The notes: generated from the letters alone by a model not told the origin. DNA of 64,000 bases from DASXYG01 sp036502625 (GCA_036502625.1 DASXYG010000002.1:101447-165446); one strand, 5' to 3'; numbered from the stretch's first letter, positions 16,108 through 23,525 are shown. Numbers and translations: made by a program.

Positions 16108-16863
16108 ATGCTCGTCCGGCATTGGGAGCGGCCCGGCGAGGGCGCCGGCGGTCCCGCCTCCGACCGCGGCAGCGCGCTATTCGAGTGGCTGGCCCTCGGC
16201 GTCGTGGCGGCGTTGATCGTCGGCGGCCTGGCACCGACGGTCGGGCCGACCGTCAGCGCCGGCGTCACCCGGGTGATCTGCCGGATCGTCCACGTGGGCG
16301 GTTCGTCGCACTGCGCGGGCGTACCGGCCGGCCGCGCTCCGAAGACCGCCGCGATTCCGCAGGCCAAAGCCGGTTCGCAGCCGTGCCTCATATCGGTGGA
16401 CAACCCCAAAGCCGATCGCCGCCGCGACTACACCCTCCTGCTCTACAACATCGGGCAGGGCTACAAGGTCATCCGCTATGACACACGTGAGAAGGGCCCG
16501 GACGGGAAGACCGAGCACTTCGTCTACCTCGCGTTCGTCAACAAGAGCGATACGGCGATCGACCAGAAGAAGGCCGCCGACGGTACGAAGATCGACATCG
16601 GTGGCGGCTACAAGATCCAGTACGGCCACCTGTACCGCATGACGCCGGCGGACGCGAAGAAGCTCACCGCCCATCTCGGGGAGTACGAGGCGGAGCTGGC
16701 CACGGAGCATTCCACAGGGAATCCGGGCGTGGGATTCGGCGACTGGCTCAAGCACATGATCAAGGGCGAGAAGTGGCCGCCGAAGATCACCGACACGCCG
16801 GGAAGATACGGGAACGGCCCCGTGAGCGGCTACCCGTCCTGCGGCAAGACCGGAAAGCACTGA
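16108..16863 (+). CDS. A4: internally shortened A protein
   Basis: At 251 residues this is about half the size of the other A proteins but is not simply truncated. It has the pilin-like start (SDRGSALFEW, residues 18-27, with Glu26 at +5 after Gly21), the hydrophobic helix and the first extracellular module (RYDTREKG, EHFVYLAFV, YRMTPAD). After KWPPKI it jumps to the closing motif GYPSCGKTGKH. The whole beta-rich middle is missing, yet all four cysteines remain: Cys58, Cys69, Cys93 and Cys245. This looks like an in-frame internal loss that kept the disulfide frame. CGGAGG precedes the ATG. The open frame upstream is antisense to DUF3592 and was not used. B4 follows after 36 bases. Confidence 0.7.
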   Translation: MLVRHWERPGEGAGGPASDRGSALFEWLALGVVAALIVGGLAPTVGPTVSAGVTRVICRIVHVGGSSHCAGVPAGRAPKTAAIPQAKAGSQPCLISVDNPKADRRRDYTLLLYNIGQGYKVIRYDTREKGPDGKTEHFVYLAFVNKSDTAIDQKKAADGTKIDIGGGYKIQYGHLYRMTPADAKKLTAHLGEYEAELATEHSTGNPGVGFGDWLKHMIKGEKWPPKITDTPGRYGNGPVSGYPSCGKTGKH

Positions 16864-16899
16864 CGCGACCGGCTCCGACCCGACTCGAAAGGGGCGACG

Positions 16900-17325
16900 A
16901 TGGATCTGCTCAAGCCGTGGCTGGCCGCTTTCGGCACCTGGATCGCGGCGACCGTCATCGCGGCGCTCGCCACGGCCGGCTGGGTGACCGGCACGCAGCT
17001 CGAATCGTCGGTCGACGTGGTGCTCTGGGTGGTCGTACCGCAGATGCTGGTCGCCGGTGCCGCGGCCGCCGCGGCCTCGTACGCGCATCGGCGGCCCTTC
17101 CGCGACGCCGTGGGCCGCTCCGCGCTCGCCGGGCTCGGCGGGGTCGCGACCCTGGCCGTGCTCCAGGCCGCGGTCAACCTGATGACGTCCACCGTCCTGT
17201 GGGCGGTCGCCGTGGCGTTCGTCGCGCAGGCGTGCGGCGGTGTGCTCGGCTGGCTGTTCGTCAGCCGCGGCGCCCGCCACCGCGAACACGCCGAGCTGGT
17301 AGCCGCCGGCGGTTATACCGCCTGA
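16900..17325 (+). CDS. B4: four-helix membrane protein of the A/B array
   Basis: A 141-residue membrane protein starting MDLLKPWLAAFGTW, with about four helices and the block GWLFVSRGARH. It is closest to B5 (TGTQL, GVLGWLFVSR). Its tail reads AAGGYTA, so the terminal aromatic pair seen in the other four B proteins is lost. It is also the B protein that partners the shortened A4. GAAAGGGG precedes the ATG. A strong terminator follows. Confidence 0.7.
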   Translation: MDLLKPWLAAFGTWIAATVIAALATAGWVTGTQLESSVDVVLWVVVPQMLVAGAAAAAASYAHRRPFRDAVGRSALAGLGGVATLAVLQAAVNLMTSTVLWAVAVAFVAQACGGVLGWLFVSRGARHREHAELVAAGGYTA

Positions 17326-17384
17326 TCGGGGCCGGCCAACGGCCGGTCGTAGCTGATCGCATCGTGCCGTGTGCGGGCGGTGCA

Positions 17385-17415
17385 AGGGGGGCCCAGGTTT
17401 TCTGGGCCCCCCTTT
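17385..17415 (+). terminator. Terminator after A4-B4
   Basis: A perfect 12-bp stem AGGGGGGCCCAG / CTGGGCCCCCCT with a 5-base loop and TT follows B4. It resembles the hairpin after B1, and both are followed within a few bases by TAGGGCCCTG, so the whole intergenic cassette is repeated. Confidence 0.8.
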
Positions 17416-17471
17416 GGAACTTAGGGCCCTGGCGTCCCAATTTCGTTCTCCGTAATGTCACGTGGAATTTC

Positions 17472-17487
17472 CTCAAGAACCTCAAAT
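17472..17487 (+). promoter_or_regulatory. Direct repeat CTCAAG-N3-CTCAAAT upstream of A5
   Basis: CTCAAG (17472-17477), three bases, CTCAAAT (17481-17487), 21 bases before the A5 ATG, then TCGTCGGTGGGGGCG. A degenerate version (CCTCGTG...AGATCGTCG) lies upstream of A4 near 16066-16088. Confidence 0.5.
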
Positions 17488-17508
17488 CGTCGGTGGGGGC
17501 GCACACGC

Positions 17509-19080
17509 ATGCAGGGTCGGCTTCGGGAGAAGTGCGCCGAGGCCACCGGTGACCGCGGCTCCTTCTACGAATGGCTCGCGCTCGGGGTGCTCGCCGCGCT
17601 GATCGTCGTGGGCCTCGCCCCGTTGGTCGGGACGTCGATCGGCGACGGGGTCTCCCGGGTGATCTGCGAGATCGTGCACGGCGGTGACACGTCCCAGTGC
17701 GCGGCGCCCGGCGGCAAGCCCCCCGGGAAGATCGACATCAACCCGCAGTGGTGCCTCAGCTCGATGCACGTCGATGACGAGGGCGTCGGCTGGAAGGGCA
17801 CGATCAAGAAGATCATCAACATCAGCATCGGCCGCGGCTACAAGATGATCCGCTACGACTCCCGCGAAGAGGACTTCGACGGGAAGGTCAAGCACTACGT
17901 CTACCTGGCCTTCGTCGACAAGGGCGACGCCTCGGTCGACATCGGCAAGGCCATCAAGGGCCAGAAGATCGACATCGGGGGCGGCGCCGAGGTGCAGTAC
18001 GGCGCCATGTACCGGCTGACGCCCGACCAGGCCGACAAGCTCCAGCAGGACATCTCCGACTACCAGTACGCCAAGCTGGAGTCGGAGGTCGACGGCGTGC
18101 CCGGGGCGATGGCGGTCCAGTCGATCGGCCGCGACTGGCCGCCGAAGATCGTCTCCGACCCGGCGATCACGTACGGCGAGACCAGCGCCAGCGGCCGGGG
18201 CTCGTTCAAGCCCAACTGGTCGACCGGGAAGCTGCCCACGCCGGAGAAGTACATCGTGCCGAACGGCGGCGAGGTGAGCACCCAGCAGAACAAGACGCTC
18301 ACCACCGAGCACTGGAACATCTACAAGGACGACAAGGGCAACATCCTGCCCGCGACCGCCGTCTACCACATGACCTCGGGTACGTACACGGTCGGCGTGA
18401 AGCGCGCGGGCGAGGGGAGCAACTCCGGCCGGACCGGCAAGGCCGAGGGCACCGCCAAGCGCACCTTCGACTTCTCCAACACCACCCGCGTCACCACCGA
18501 CGACAAGACCGGCGACCTGAAGAACATCCGCTACGTCGTCACGTACGGCGACGAGGGCTCGATGGGCGCCGACTTCGGCCTGACCGGCAAGAAGAGCGGC
18601 TCCAACGACGGGCCGAGCATCGGCGCCGGCACCCAGCACGGCCAGGGCAAGCTGCACACCGAGGTCGTCCAGCTCAACTTCACCACCCCGCAGGAGCGGG
18701 CGATCGGCAAGCAGTGGCTGCAGACCCACGGCCTGGAGATGCCGCCCTCGGTCGCGAACCAGATCTTCTCCAAGACCGGCCGCATGCCCGGCATCCCCGA
18801 CGACAAGCAGGTCGCCGAGCCGCCCGGCCCGAACGCCGACCCCTTCGACCAGCTCGTTTACAGTAAGGCGATGGGCTGGAAGACCGACGCCGACACGACG
18901 TCCCAGGCCTACAAGCTCAACCTGCAGCTCCCGTTCAGGATCGGCGAGATCGGGCCGTACGCGGACTTCTCGTCGAAGGACTCCAAGACGATGAAGGCGC
19001 AGATCCTCGACGCGCCCGGCGCCGACGGCAGCCGGCACTGGATCGACTACCCCGACTGCACGGCTGCCGGGAACCACTGA
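17509..19080 (+). CDS. A5: pilin-like membrane-anchored protein of the A/B array
   Basis: A 523-residue paralogue with the full A architecture. GDRGSFYEW (residues 14-22) precedes the helix; it is one residue shorter than in A2-A4, so the glutamate falls at +4 from Gly17. Cys53, Cys64, Cys82 and Cys517 are the four conserved cysteines. The first module (INPQWCLSSM, RYDSREEDFDGK, KHYVYLAFV), the beta-rich middle (HWNIYKDDKGN, TSGTYTVGV) and the C-terminal end (GLEMPP, PGIPDDK, WIDYPDC, GNH) match A2 and A3, with more divergence in the middle. The start is ATG 17509 after GGTGGGGG. B5 follows after 14 bases. Confidence 0.75.
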   Translation: MQGRLREKCAEATGDRGSFYEWLALGVLAALIVVGLAPLVGTSIGDGVSRVICEIVHGGDTSQCAAPGGKPPGKIDINPQWCLSSMHVDDEGVGWKGTIKKIINISIGRGYKMIRYDSREEDFDGKVKHYVYLAFVDKGDASVDIGKAIKGQKIDIGGGAEVQYGAMYRLTPDQADKLQQDISDYQYAKLESEVDGVPGAMAVQSIGRDWPPKIVSDPAITYGETSASGRGSFKPNWSTGKLPTPEKYIVPNGGEVSTQQNKTLTTEHWNIYKDDKGNILPATAVYHMTSGTYTVGVKRAGEGSNSGRTGKAEGTAKRTFDFSNTTRVTTDDKTGDLKNIRYVVTYGDEGSMGADFGLTGKKSGSNDGPSIGAGTQHGQGKLHTEVVQLNFTTPQERAIGKQWLQTHGLEMPPSVANQIFSKTGRMPGIPDDKQVAEPPGPNADPFDQLVYSKAMGWKTDADTTSQAYKLNLQLPFRIGEIGPYADFSSKDSKTMKAQILDAPGADGSRHWIDYPDCTAAGNH

Positions 19081-19094
19081 CGAGGGAGGCGACC

Positions 19095-19514
19095 GTGGAC
19101 CTGCTCAGGCCGTGGACGGCGGCCGTCGTGGCGTGGATCGTCATGAACATCCTCGCCGTACTCGCGATCTCGGCGTGGTCGAGCGGAACACAGCTCCAGA
19201 CGTTCGGCACCCGGATCTTCTGGATCGCGGTGCCGCAGCTCCTGGTCGGCGCGGTGGCCGCCACGGCGGCCGCGTACCTGCACCGGAGGCCGGAGCGCGC
19301 CGACCCGCGCCGCCACGCCCTGGCGAGCCTCGGCGGCCCGGCGGTCATGATCGTGCTCCAGGCGGTGCTCAACCTGGTCGGCGACACGGTCCTGTCGTCC
19401 ACGCTGATCGCCTTCGTCGCCGAGGGGTGCGGTGCGGTGCTCGGCTGGCTGTTCGTGAGCCGGGTGGCCCGCCGCGAGGAGCGCGCCGCCGACACCGGGT
19501 CCGGCTACTACTGA
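19095..19514 (+). CDS. B5: four-helix membrane protein of the A/B array
   Basis: A 139-residue four-helix membrane protein beginning MDLLRPWTAAVVAW from a GTG with GAGGGAGG upstream. It has the basic middle loop (HRRPERADPRRH), the GWLFVSRVARR block and the aromatic tail GSGYY. Closest to B4. It ends 10 bases from the stop of a convergent DUF3592 gene, the same arrangement as B3. Confidence 0.7.
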   Translation: MDLLRPWTAAVVAWIVMNILAVLAISAWSSGTQLQTFGTRIFWIAVPQLLVGAVAATAAAYLHRRPERADPRRHALASLGGPAVMIVLQAVLNLVGDTVLSSTLIAFVAEGCGAVLGWLFVSRVARREERAADTGSGYY

Positions 19515-19524
19515 GCGCGCCCCG

Positions 19525-19923
19525 TCAGAAGAACACGTACGGCAGGACGGCCAGCCCGATCCCGCAGATCACGAAGACCACGCCCGTGAGGTAGCCGCGC
19601 CCGCCGTGGGTGGCGAGCCGGGCGCGCCGCGGGTCGGCCGGGTCGTACAGCACCGCCACCGCCGCGTCCGGATCGGGCCGGGACGACACCGGCATCTGCG
19701 CCTCCGTCTCGATCGCCCGCCCGTCCGGCACCTGGAACCGCAGGATCGGGTACAGCGCCGTGTCGCCGCCGTCGGAGGCGCTGAACGACTCCTCACGCCA
19801 GCCGACGATGGTGCCCTCGGTGAGCTGGGAGCCCTCGAGGAACCGGCGCGTCCTGACGAGCATGACCACGCCGGTGGCGGCGGCCACGACCCCCGCCAGC
19901 GACACCAGCACCACGATCCACAT
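19525..19923 (-). CDS. DUF3592 protein, second copy, convergent to unit 5
   Basis: A 132-residue protein of the same family as the copy at 15.5-16.0 kb: helix, RTRRFLEGS, GTIVGWREESF, YPILRFQVPDGR, VLYDPADPRRARL, helix. It starts directly at the first helix, without the short charged leader of the other copy. Its place immediately after a B gene, on the opposite strand, matches the first copy and makes it part of the repeated module. Function unknown. Confidence 0.75.
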   Translation of the reverse strand: MWIVVLVSLAGVVAAATGVVMLVRTRRFLEGSQLTEGTIVGWREESFSASDGGDTALYPILRFQVPDGRAIETEAQMPVSSRPDPDAAVAVLYDPADPRRARLATHGGRGYLTGVVFVICGIGLAVLPYVFF

Positions 19924-19996
19924 CCGCGTCTCCTACTCCTCGCCCGTGACGATCAGCACTGACAGGATGGTGCCGTACGCGATCAGGGGAGGGACA

Positions 19997-20845
19997 GTGG
20001 GCGCACGCATTCTCGACGGCAAGGCGACCGCGGCCGCGATCAAGGGCGAACTGACCGACCGGGTGGCCGACCTGCGCGCGCGTGGCATCGTGCCGGGGCT
20101 GGGCACGATCCTGGTCGGCGACGACCCGGGCAGCCACACGTACGTACGCGGCAAGCACCGCGACAGCGCGGAGATCGGCGTCACCAGCCTCCGCCGCGAC
20201 CTGCCGGCCACCGCCACCCAGGCGGACATCGAGGCGGCGGTCGACGACCTGAACGCCGACCCCGCCTGCACCGGCTTCCTCGTACAGCTCCCGCTGCCGT
20301 CCGGCATCGACGCCGGGGCGATCCTGGAGCGCGTGCGGCCGGAGAAGGACGCCGACGGCCTGCACCCGATCAACCTGGGCCGCCTGGTGCTGATGGAGGA
20401 GGCGCCGCTTCCGTGCACGCCGCGCGGCATCGTCGAGCTGCTGCGCCGCTACGACGTGCCCATCGCGGGCGCGAACGTCACGGTGGTCGGCCGCGGCATC
20501 ACCGTGGGCCGGTCGATGGGCCTGCTGCTCACCCGCCGTAGCGACAACGCGACGGTCACGCAGTGCCACACCGGCACCCGCGACCTGGCCGCGCACACGC
20601 GGCAGGCGGACATCATCGTGGCGGCCGCCGGCGTACCCGGCCTGATCACCGCCGACATGGTGCGCCCCGGCGCGGCCGTGCTGGACGTCGGGGTGACGCG
20701 TACGGACGCCGGGCTCGTCGGCGACGTCGACGCGGGGGTGCGCGAGGTCGCCGGGTGGATCTCGCCGAACCCCGGCGGCGTCGGCCCGATGACGCGGGCG
20801 ATGCTCATGGTCAACGTCGTGGAGGCCGCCGAGCGCAAGCCGTGA
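19997..20845 (+). CDS. folD: Methylene-THF dehydrogenase / methenyl-THF cyclohydrolase
   Basis: Interconverts methylene-THF, methenyl-THF and 10-formyl-THF, the cofactor used by PurN and PurH. The 282-residue protein carries Tyr49 and Lys53 of the catalytic YxxxK motif (YVRGK), the QLPLP substrate loop, VVGRGITVGRS of the NADP site and the signature PGGVGPMTR near the C-terminus. GTG 19997 is chosen because GGGGAGGG lies just upstream; an ATG at 19970 would add nine residues. Its linkage to purNH is normally direct, but the A/B array lies between them here. Confidence 0.95.
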   Translation: MGARILDGKATAAAIKGELTDRVADLRARGIVPGLGTILVGDDPGSHTYVRGKHRDSAEIGVTSLRRDLPATATQADIEAAVDDLNADPACTGFLVQLPLPSGIDAGAILERVRPEKDADGLHPINLGRLVLMEEAPLPCTPRGIVELLRRYDVPIAGANVTVVGRGITVGRSMGLLLTRRSDNATVTQCHTGTRDLAAHTRQADIIVAAAGVPGLITADMVRPGAAVLDVGVTRTDAGLVGDVDAGVREVAGWISPNPGGVGPMTRAMLMVNVVEAAERKP

Positions 20846-20957
20846 CGGGTGGCCATGTGTGGCCATGGCGCCGGGGATATCGGCCGGCTACTTGGGGGTG
20901 AGATCGGACTTCCCTAACCGCCGGCCGGAGCGTACGGAACCCGCCTTTCGGACCGGG

Positions 20958-21569
20958 TCAGCTCGCCTGGCGGTCGTGCTGGTGGTCGATCGGCGGCATC
21001 GGGCGGACCAGCCCGAGCGCCACGACCTCGTTGGCCAGCCGGGTGCGCCGGTTCGTGCCCTCCGGGATGCGGAACTTCTGGTAGAGCCGCAGGAGGTGCT
21101 GCTTGACGGCGGCCTCGGTGACGACCAGGTCCTCGGCGATCTCGCGTGCGGTGGCGGGAGAGACGAATGCCTCATCGGACAGCGCCGGGCGGCACAGCGA
21201 GTTGAGGACGTCGACTTCCCGCCTGGTCAGCTCGGGTGCGGTGGCCCTGCGCAGCTCGGTCTCCGGCGCGATGTCCTCCCGGGGGAGGCCGCCGACGCGG
21301 CAGCGCGACGCGCCGAAGCTCACGACGTCGCCGTCGATCAGCACGCGCCGGGCGATCGGCCGCCCGTTGACCCGGGTGCCGTTGCGGGACAACCCGAGGT
21401 CCACGACGTAGAGGTACGGCCCGCGGCGTACGAGCTCGGCGTGGAGCTGGGAGACGCTGGGATCGGAAAGCCGCAGATCAACGCCGGTTCCGCGGCCGAC
21501 GGTGGTCGTGTCGGGACCCAGCGGAACGACGTCCCCTGACTCCTCGACACGGATGTACGGCCCGTCCAC
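20958..21569 (-). CDS. FHA domain - helix-turn-helix regulator
   Basis: A 203-residue protein with an N-terminal phosphothreonine-binding FHA domain (residues about 5-95; VGRGTG, SQLHAEL and NGTRVNG are its binding-loop motifs) and a C-terminal LuxR/GerE-like helix-turn-helix (about 112-190; LTRREVDVLNSL, TAREIAEDLVVTEAAVKQHL). It probably reads phosphorylation by a Ser/Thr kinase and binds DNA or another regulator. The HTH is longer than a classic GerE domain. GAGAGGAA precedes the GTG start. It faces folD and is divergent from the DUF3017 gene. No partner kinase is in the window. Confidence 0.8.
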   Translation of the reverse strand: MDGPYIRVEESGDVVPLGPDTTTVGRGTGVDLRLSDPSVSQLHAELVRRGPYLYVVDLGLSRNGTRVNGRPIARRVLIDGDVVSFGASRCRVGGLPREDIAPETELRRATAPELTRREVDVLNSLCRPALSDEAFVSPATAREIAEDLVVTEAAVKQHLLRLYQKFRIPEGTNRRTRLANEVVALGLVRPMPPIDHQHDRQAS

Positions 21570-21807
21570 GGCAGTTCCTCTCTGGTGCGCCCGCCGTTAC
21601 TCATACTCCAGGACGGAGTTACCCCCAGGGAGTCGCGTCACACCCACTTGCCCCGCCGTAGGAAAGCCGGAAGCCCTTGATACATCGGCGTTCCGTGATC
21701 GGGCTCGGCCATTGGAACGAGCCGGCGCCCCGGTCACCGGTAGGCTGCGGGCAGCGTCGCGGGTGACCGGCAGTCGCGGCGCGTAACGAGCGACGCAGGG
21801 GGGTCAC

Positions 21808-22140
21808 GTGGTGCGGACGGCAGGCCAGGGCACGTCGGTGGGCGGCGCGGGCGACCCGCCGCCGACGCGCGGGCTGCCCGGCTGGGCCGACCAGCTCGCG
21901 TACACCATCGTGCTGCTCGGCATGGGCGGCGGCCTCGCCTGGGTGGCGCTGCACCACTTCAAACGCGGCGCCGCGCTCATCGCCGGCACGCTCATCCTCG
22001 GCGGCCTGCTCCGCGCGGTGCTGCCCGCCCGGGTCGCCGGGCTGCTCGCGTCGCGGTCCCGGGTGCTCGACACGGTCGTCATGTGCCTGCTCGGCATCGG
22101 CATCGGCGTCGTGGCGTACTTCGTGCCGCGCCCCTCGTGA
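21808..22140 (+). CDS. DUF3017 membrane protein
   Basis: A 110-residue protein with a hydrophilic N-terminal 25 residues and three hydrophobic helices. It fits DUF3017 by size, by the GxxLRAVLP segment and by its place between folD and a TCA-cycle dehydrogenase gene, the standard actinobacterial location. Function is not established. GTG 21808 or the next codon, GTG 21811, could serve as start after CAGGGGGG. Confidence 0.75.
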   Translation: MVRTAGQGTSVGGAGDPPPTRGLPGWADQLAYTIVLLGMGGGLAWVALHHFKRGAALIAGTLILGGLLRAVLPARVAGLLASRSRVLDTVVMCLLGIGIGVVAYFVPRPS

Positions 22141-22169
22141 CGCACCCCATCGGCGCGACCTGGCCCGGG

Positions 22170-22200
22170 GGCTCGATAACCTCCAAGTAGCGAGCCTTTT
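22170..22200 (+). terminator. Candidate terminator before icd
   Basis: GGCTCG (22170-22175) pairs with CGAGCC (22191-22196), and four T follow directly. The loop is 15 bases. It lies 30 bases after DUF3017 and 41 bases before icd. Confidence 0.45.
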
Positions 22201-22241
22201 CACAAAGCGGGCTGGTTGGCGCAAGAAGGGACAGCTACCGC

Positions 22242-23459
22242 ATGCCCAAGATCAAAGTAGCGAATCCCGTCGTCGAGCTGGACGGCGACGAGATGACGCG
22301 GATCATCTGGCAGTTCATCAAGGACCAGTTGATCCTGCCGTATCTCGACATCGACCTGAAGTACTACGACCTCGGGATCGAGTATCGCGACGCGACGGAC
22401 GACCAGGTGACGGTCGATTCCGCGAACGCGATCAAGCAGTACGGCGTGGGCGTCAAGTGCGCCACGATCACCCCGGACGAGGCGCGGGTCGAGGAGTTCG
22501 GCCTGAAGAAGATGTGGCGTTCGCCGAACGGCACGATCCGCAACATCCTCGGCGGCACGATCTTCCGCGAGCCGATCATCTGCTCGAACGTGCCGCGCCT
22601 GGTGCCCGGCTGGACGAAGCCGATCATCATCGGCCGCCACGCGCACGGCGACCAGTACAAGGCCACCGACTTCGTGGTGCCCGGCCCCGGCAAGGTGACG
22701 ATCACCTACACCCCGGCCGACGGGTCGCAGCCCATGGAGATGCAGATCGCCGACTTCCCCGGCGGGGGCGTCGCGATGGGCATGTACAACTACGACGACT
22801 CGATCCGCGACTTCGCGCGCGCCTCGATGCGCTACGGCCTCGACCGCGGCTACCCGGTCTACCTCTCCACGAAGAACACGATCCTGAAGGCCTACGACGG
22901 CCGGTTCAAGGACCTGTTCGCGGAGGTCTTCGAGTCGGAGTTCAAGGCCGAGTTCGAGAAGGCCGGCATCACGTACGAGCACCGCCTGATCGACGACATG
23001 GTGGCCGCCGCGCTGAAGTGGGAGGGCGGCTTCGTCTGGGCGGCGAAGAACTACGACGGCGACGTGCAGTCCGACACCGTCGCGCAGGGCTTCGGCTCGC
23101 TCGGCCTGATGACGTCCGTGCTGATGACCCCGGACGGCAAGACCGTCGAGGCGGAGGCCGCGCACGGCACCGTGACGCGCCACTTCCGCCAGCACCAGCA
23201 GGGCAAGGAGACGTCGACCAACCCGATCGCGTCGATCTTCGCCTGGACCCGCGGTATCGCCCACCGCGGCAAGCTCGACGGCACCCCCGAGGTCACCGAC
23301 TTCGCCCGCAAGGTGGAGGAGGTCTGCGTCGCGACCGTCGAGGGCGGCCAGATGACGAAGGACCTCGCGCTCCTCATCGGCGACGACACCCCCTGGCTGA
23401 CCACCCAGCAGTTCCTCGCCGCGCTCGACGAGAACCTGCAGAAGAAGATGTCGGCGTAG
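22242..23459 (+). CDS. icd: NADP-dependent isocitrate dehydrogenase, homodimeric (eukaryote-like) type
   Basis: Oxidative decarboxylation of isocitrate to 2-oxoglutarate. The 405-residue length and motifs (VELDGDEMTRIIW, SPNGTIRN, GRHAHGDQYKATD, EAAHGTVTRH) place it in the dimeric type II class rather than the monomeric 80-kDa form or the E. coli type. The N-terminal MPKIKV follows a GAAGGGA ribosome site. Soluble cytoplasmic enzyme. It ends in an 18-bp hairpin that probably also terminates the convergent M20 gene. With sucCD it is the second TCA locus of the window. Confidence 0.96.
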   Translation: MPKIKVANPVVELDGDEMTRIIWQFIKDQLILPYLDIDLKYYDLGIEYRDATDDQVTVDSANAIKQYGVGVKCATITPDEARVEEFGLKKMWRSPNGTIRNILGGTIFREPIICSNVPRLVPGWTKPIIIGRHAHGDQYKATDFVVPGPGKVTITYTPADGSQPMEMQIADFPGGGVAMGMYNYDDSIRDFARASMRYGLDRGYPVYLSTKNTILKAYDGRFKDLFAEVFESEFKAEFEKAGITYEHRLIDDMVAAALKWEGGFVWAAKNYDGDVQSDTVAQGFGSLGLMTSVLMTPDGKTVEAEAAHGTVTRHFRQHQQGKETSTNPIASIFAWTRGIAHRGKLDGTPEVTDFARKVEEVCVATVEGGQMTKDLALLIGDDTPWLTTQQFLAALDENLQKKMSA

Positions 23460-23472
23460 CGCGCGCGACACG

Positions 23473-23514
23473 AACGGCGAGCGCCCTCCGGCGGTTCGGA
23501 GGGCGCTCGCCGTT
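23473..23514. terminator. Bidirectional terminator between icd and an M20 amidohydrolase gene
   Basis: An 18-bp perfect stem, including CGGCGAGCGCCCTCCG / CGGAGGGCGCTCGCCG plus an AA/TT extension, with a 6-base loop lies between the two convergent stops. Confidence 0.85.
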
Positions 23515-23525
23515 GTCCGTACGGG

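Noticed and set aside
16108..16863. A4 as a frameshifted pseudogene
   Set aside because: The frame is continuous from a good ribosome site to a C-terminal motif shared with the full-length copies, and all four cysteines are kept, so it is an in-frame internal deletion, not a broken gene.
9163..19080. A proteins as ordinary Flp/TadE pilins
   Set aside because: They are far too long (251-530 residues) and carry a large cysteine-bearing exodomain; no Tad assembly genes are in the window. Only the signal-like start is pilin-like.
9163..19923. A/B array read as polymorphic toxins with immunity proteins
   Set aside because: Polymorphic toxins keep the N-terminus and vary the C-terminal toxin domain. 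Here the C-terminal part is among the best conserved regions of A2, A3 and A5, and no toxin domain motif is visible. It stays possible but is not the preferred reading.
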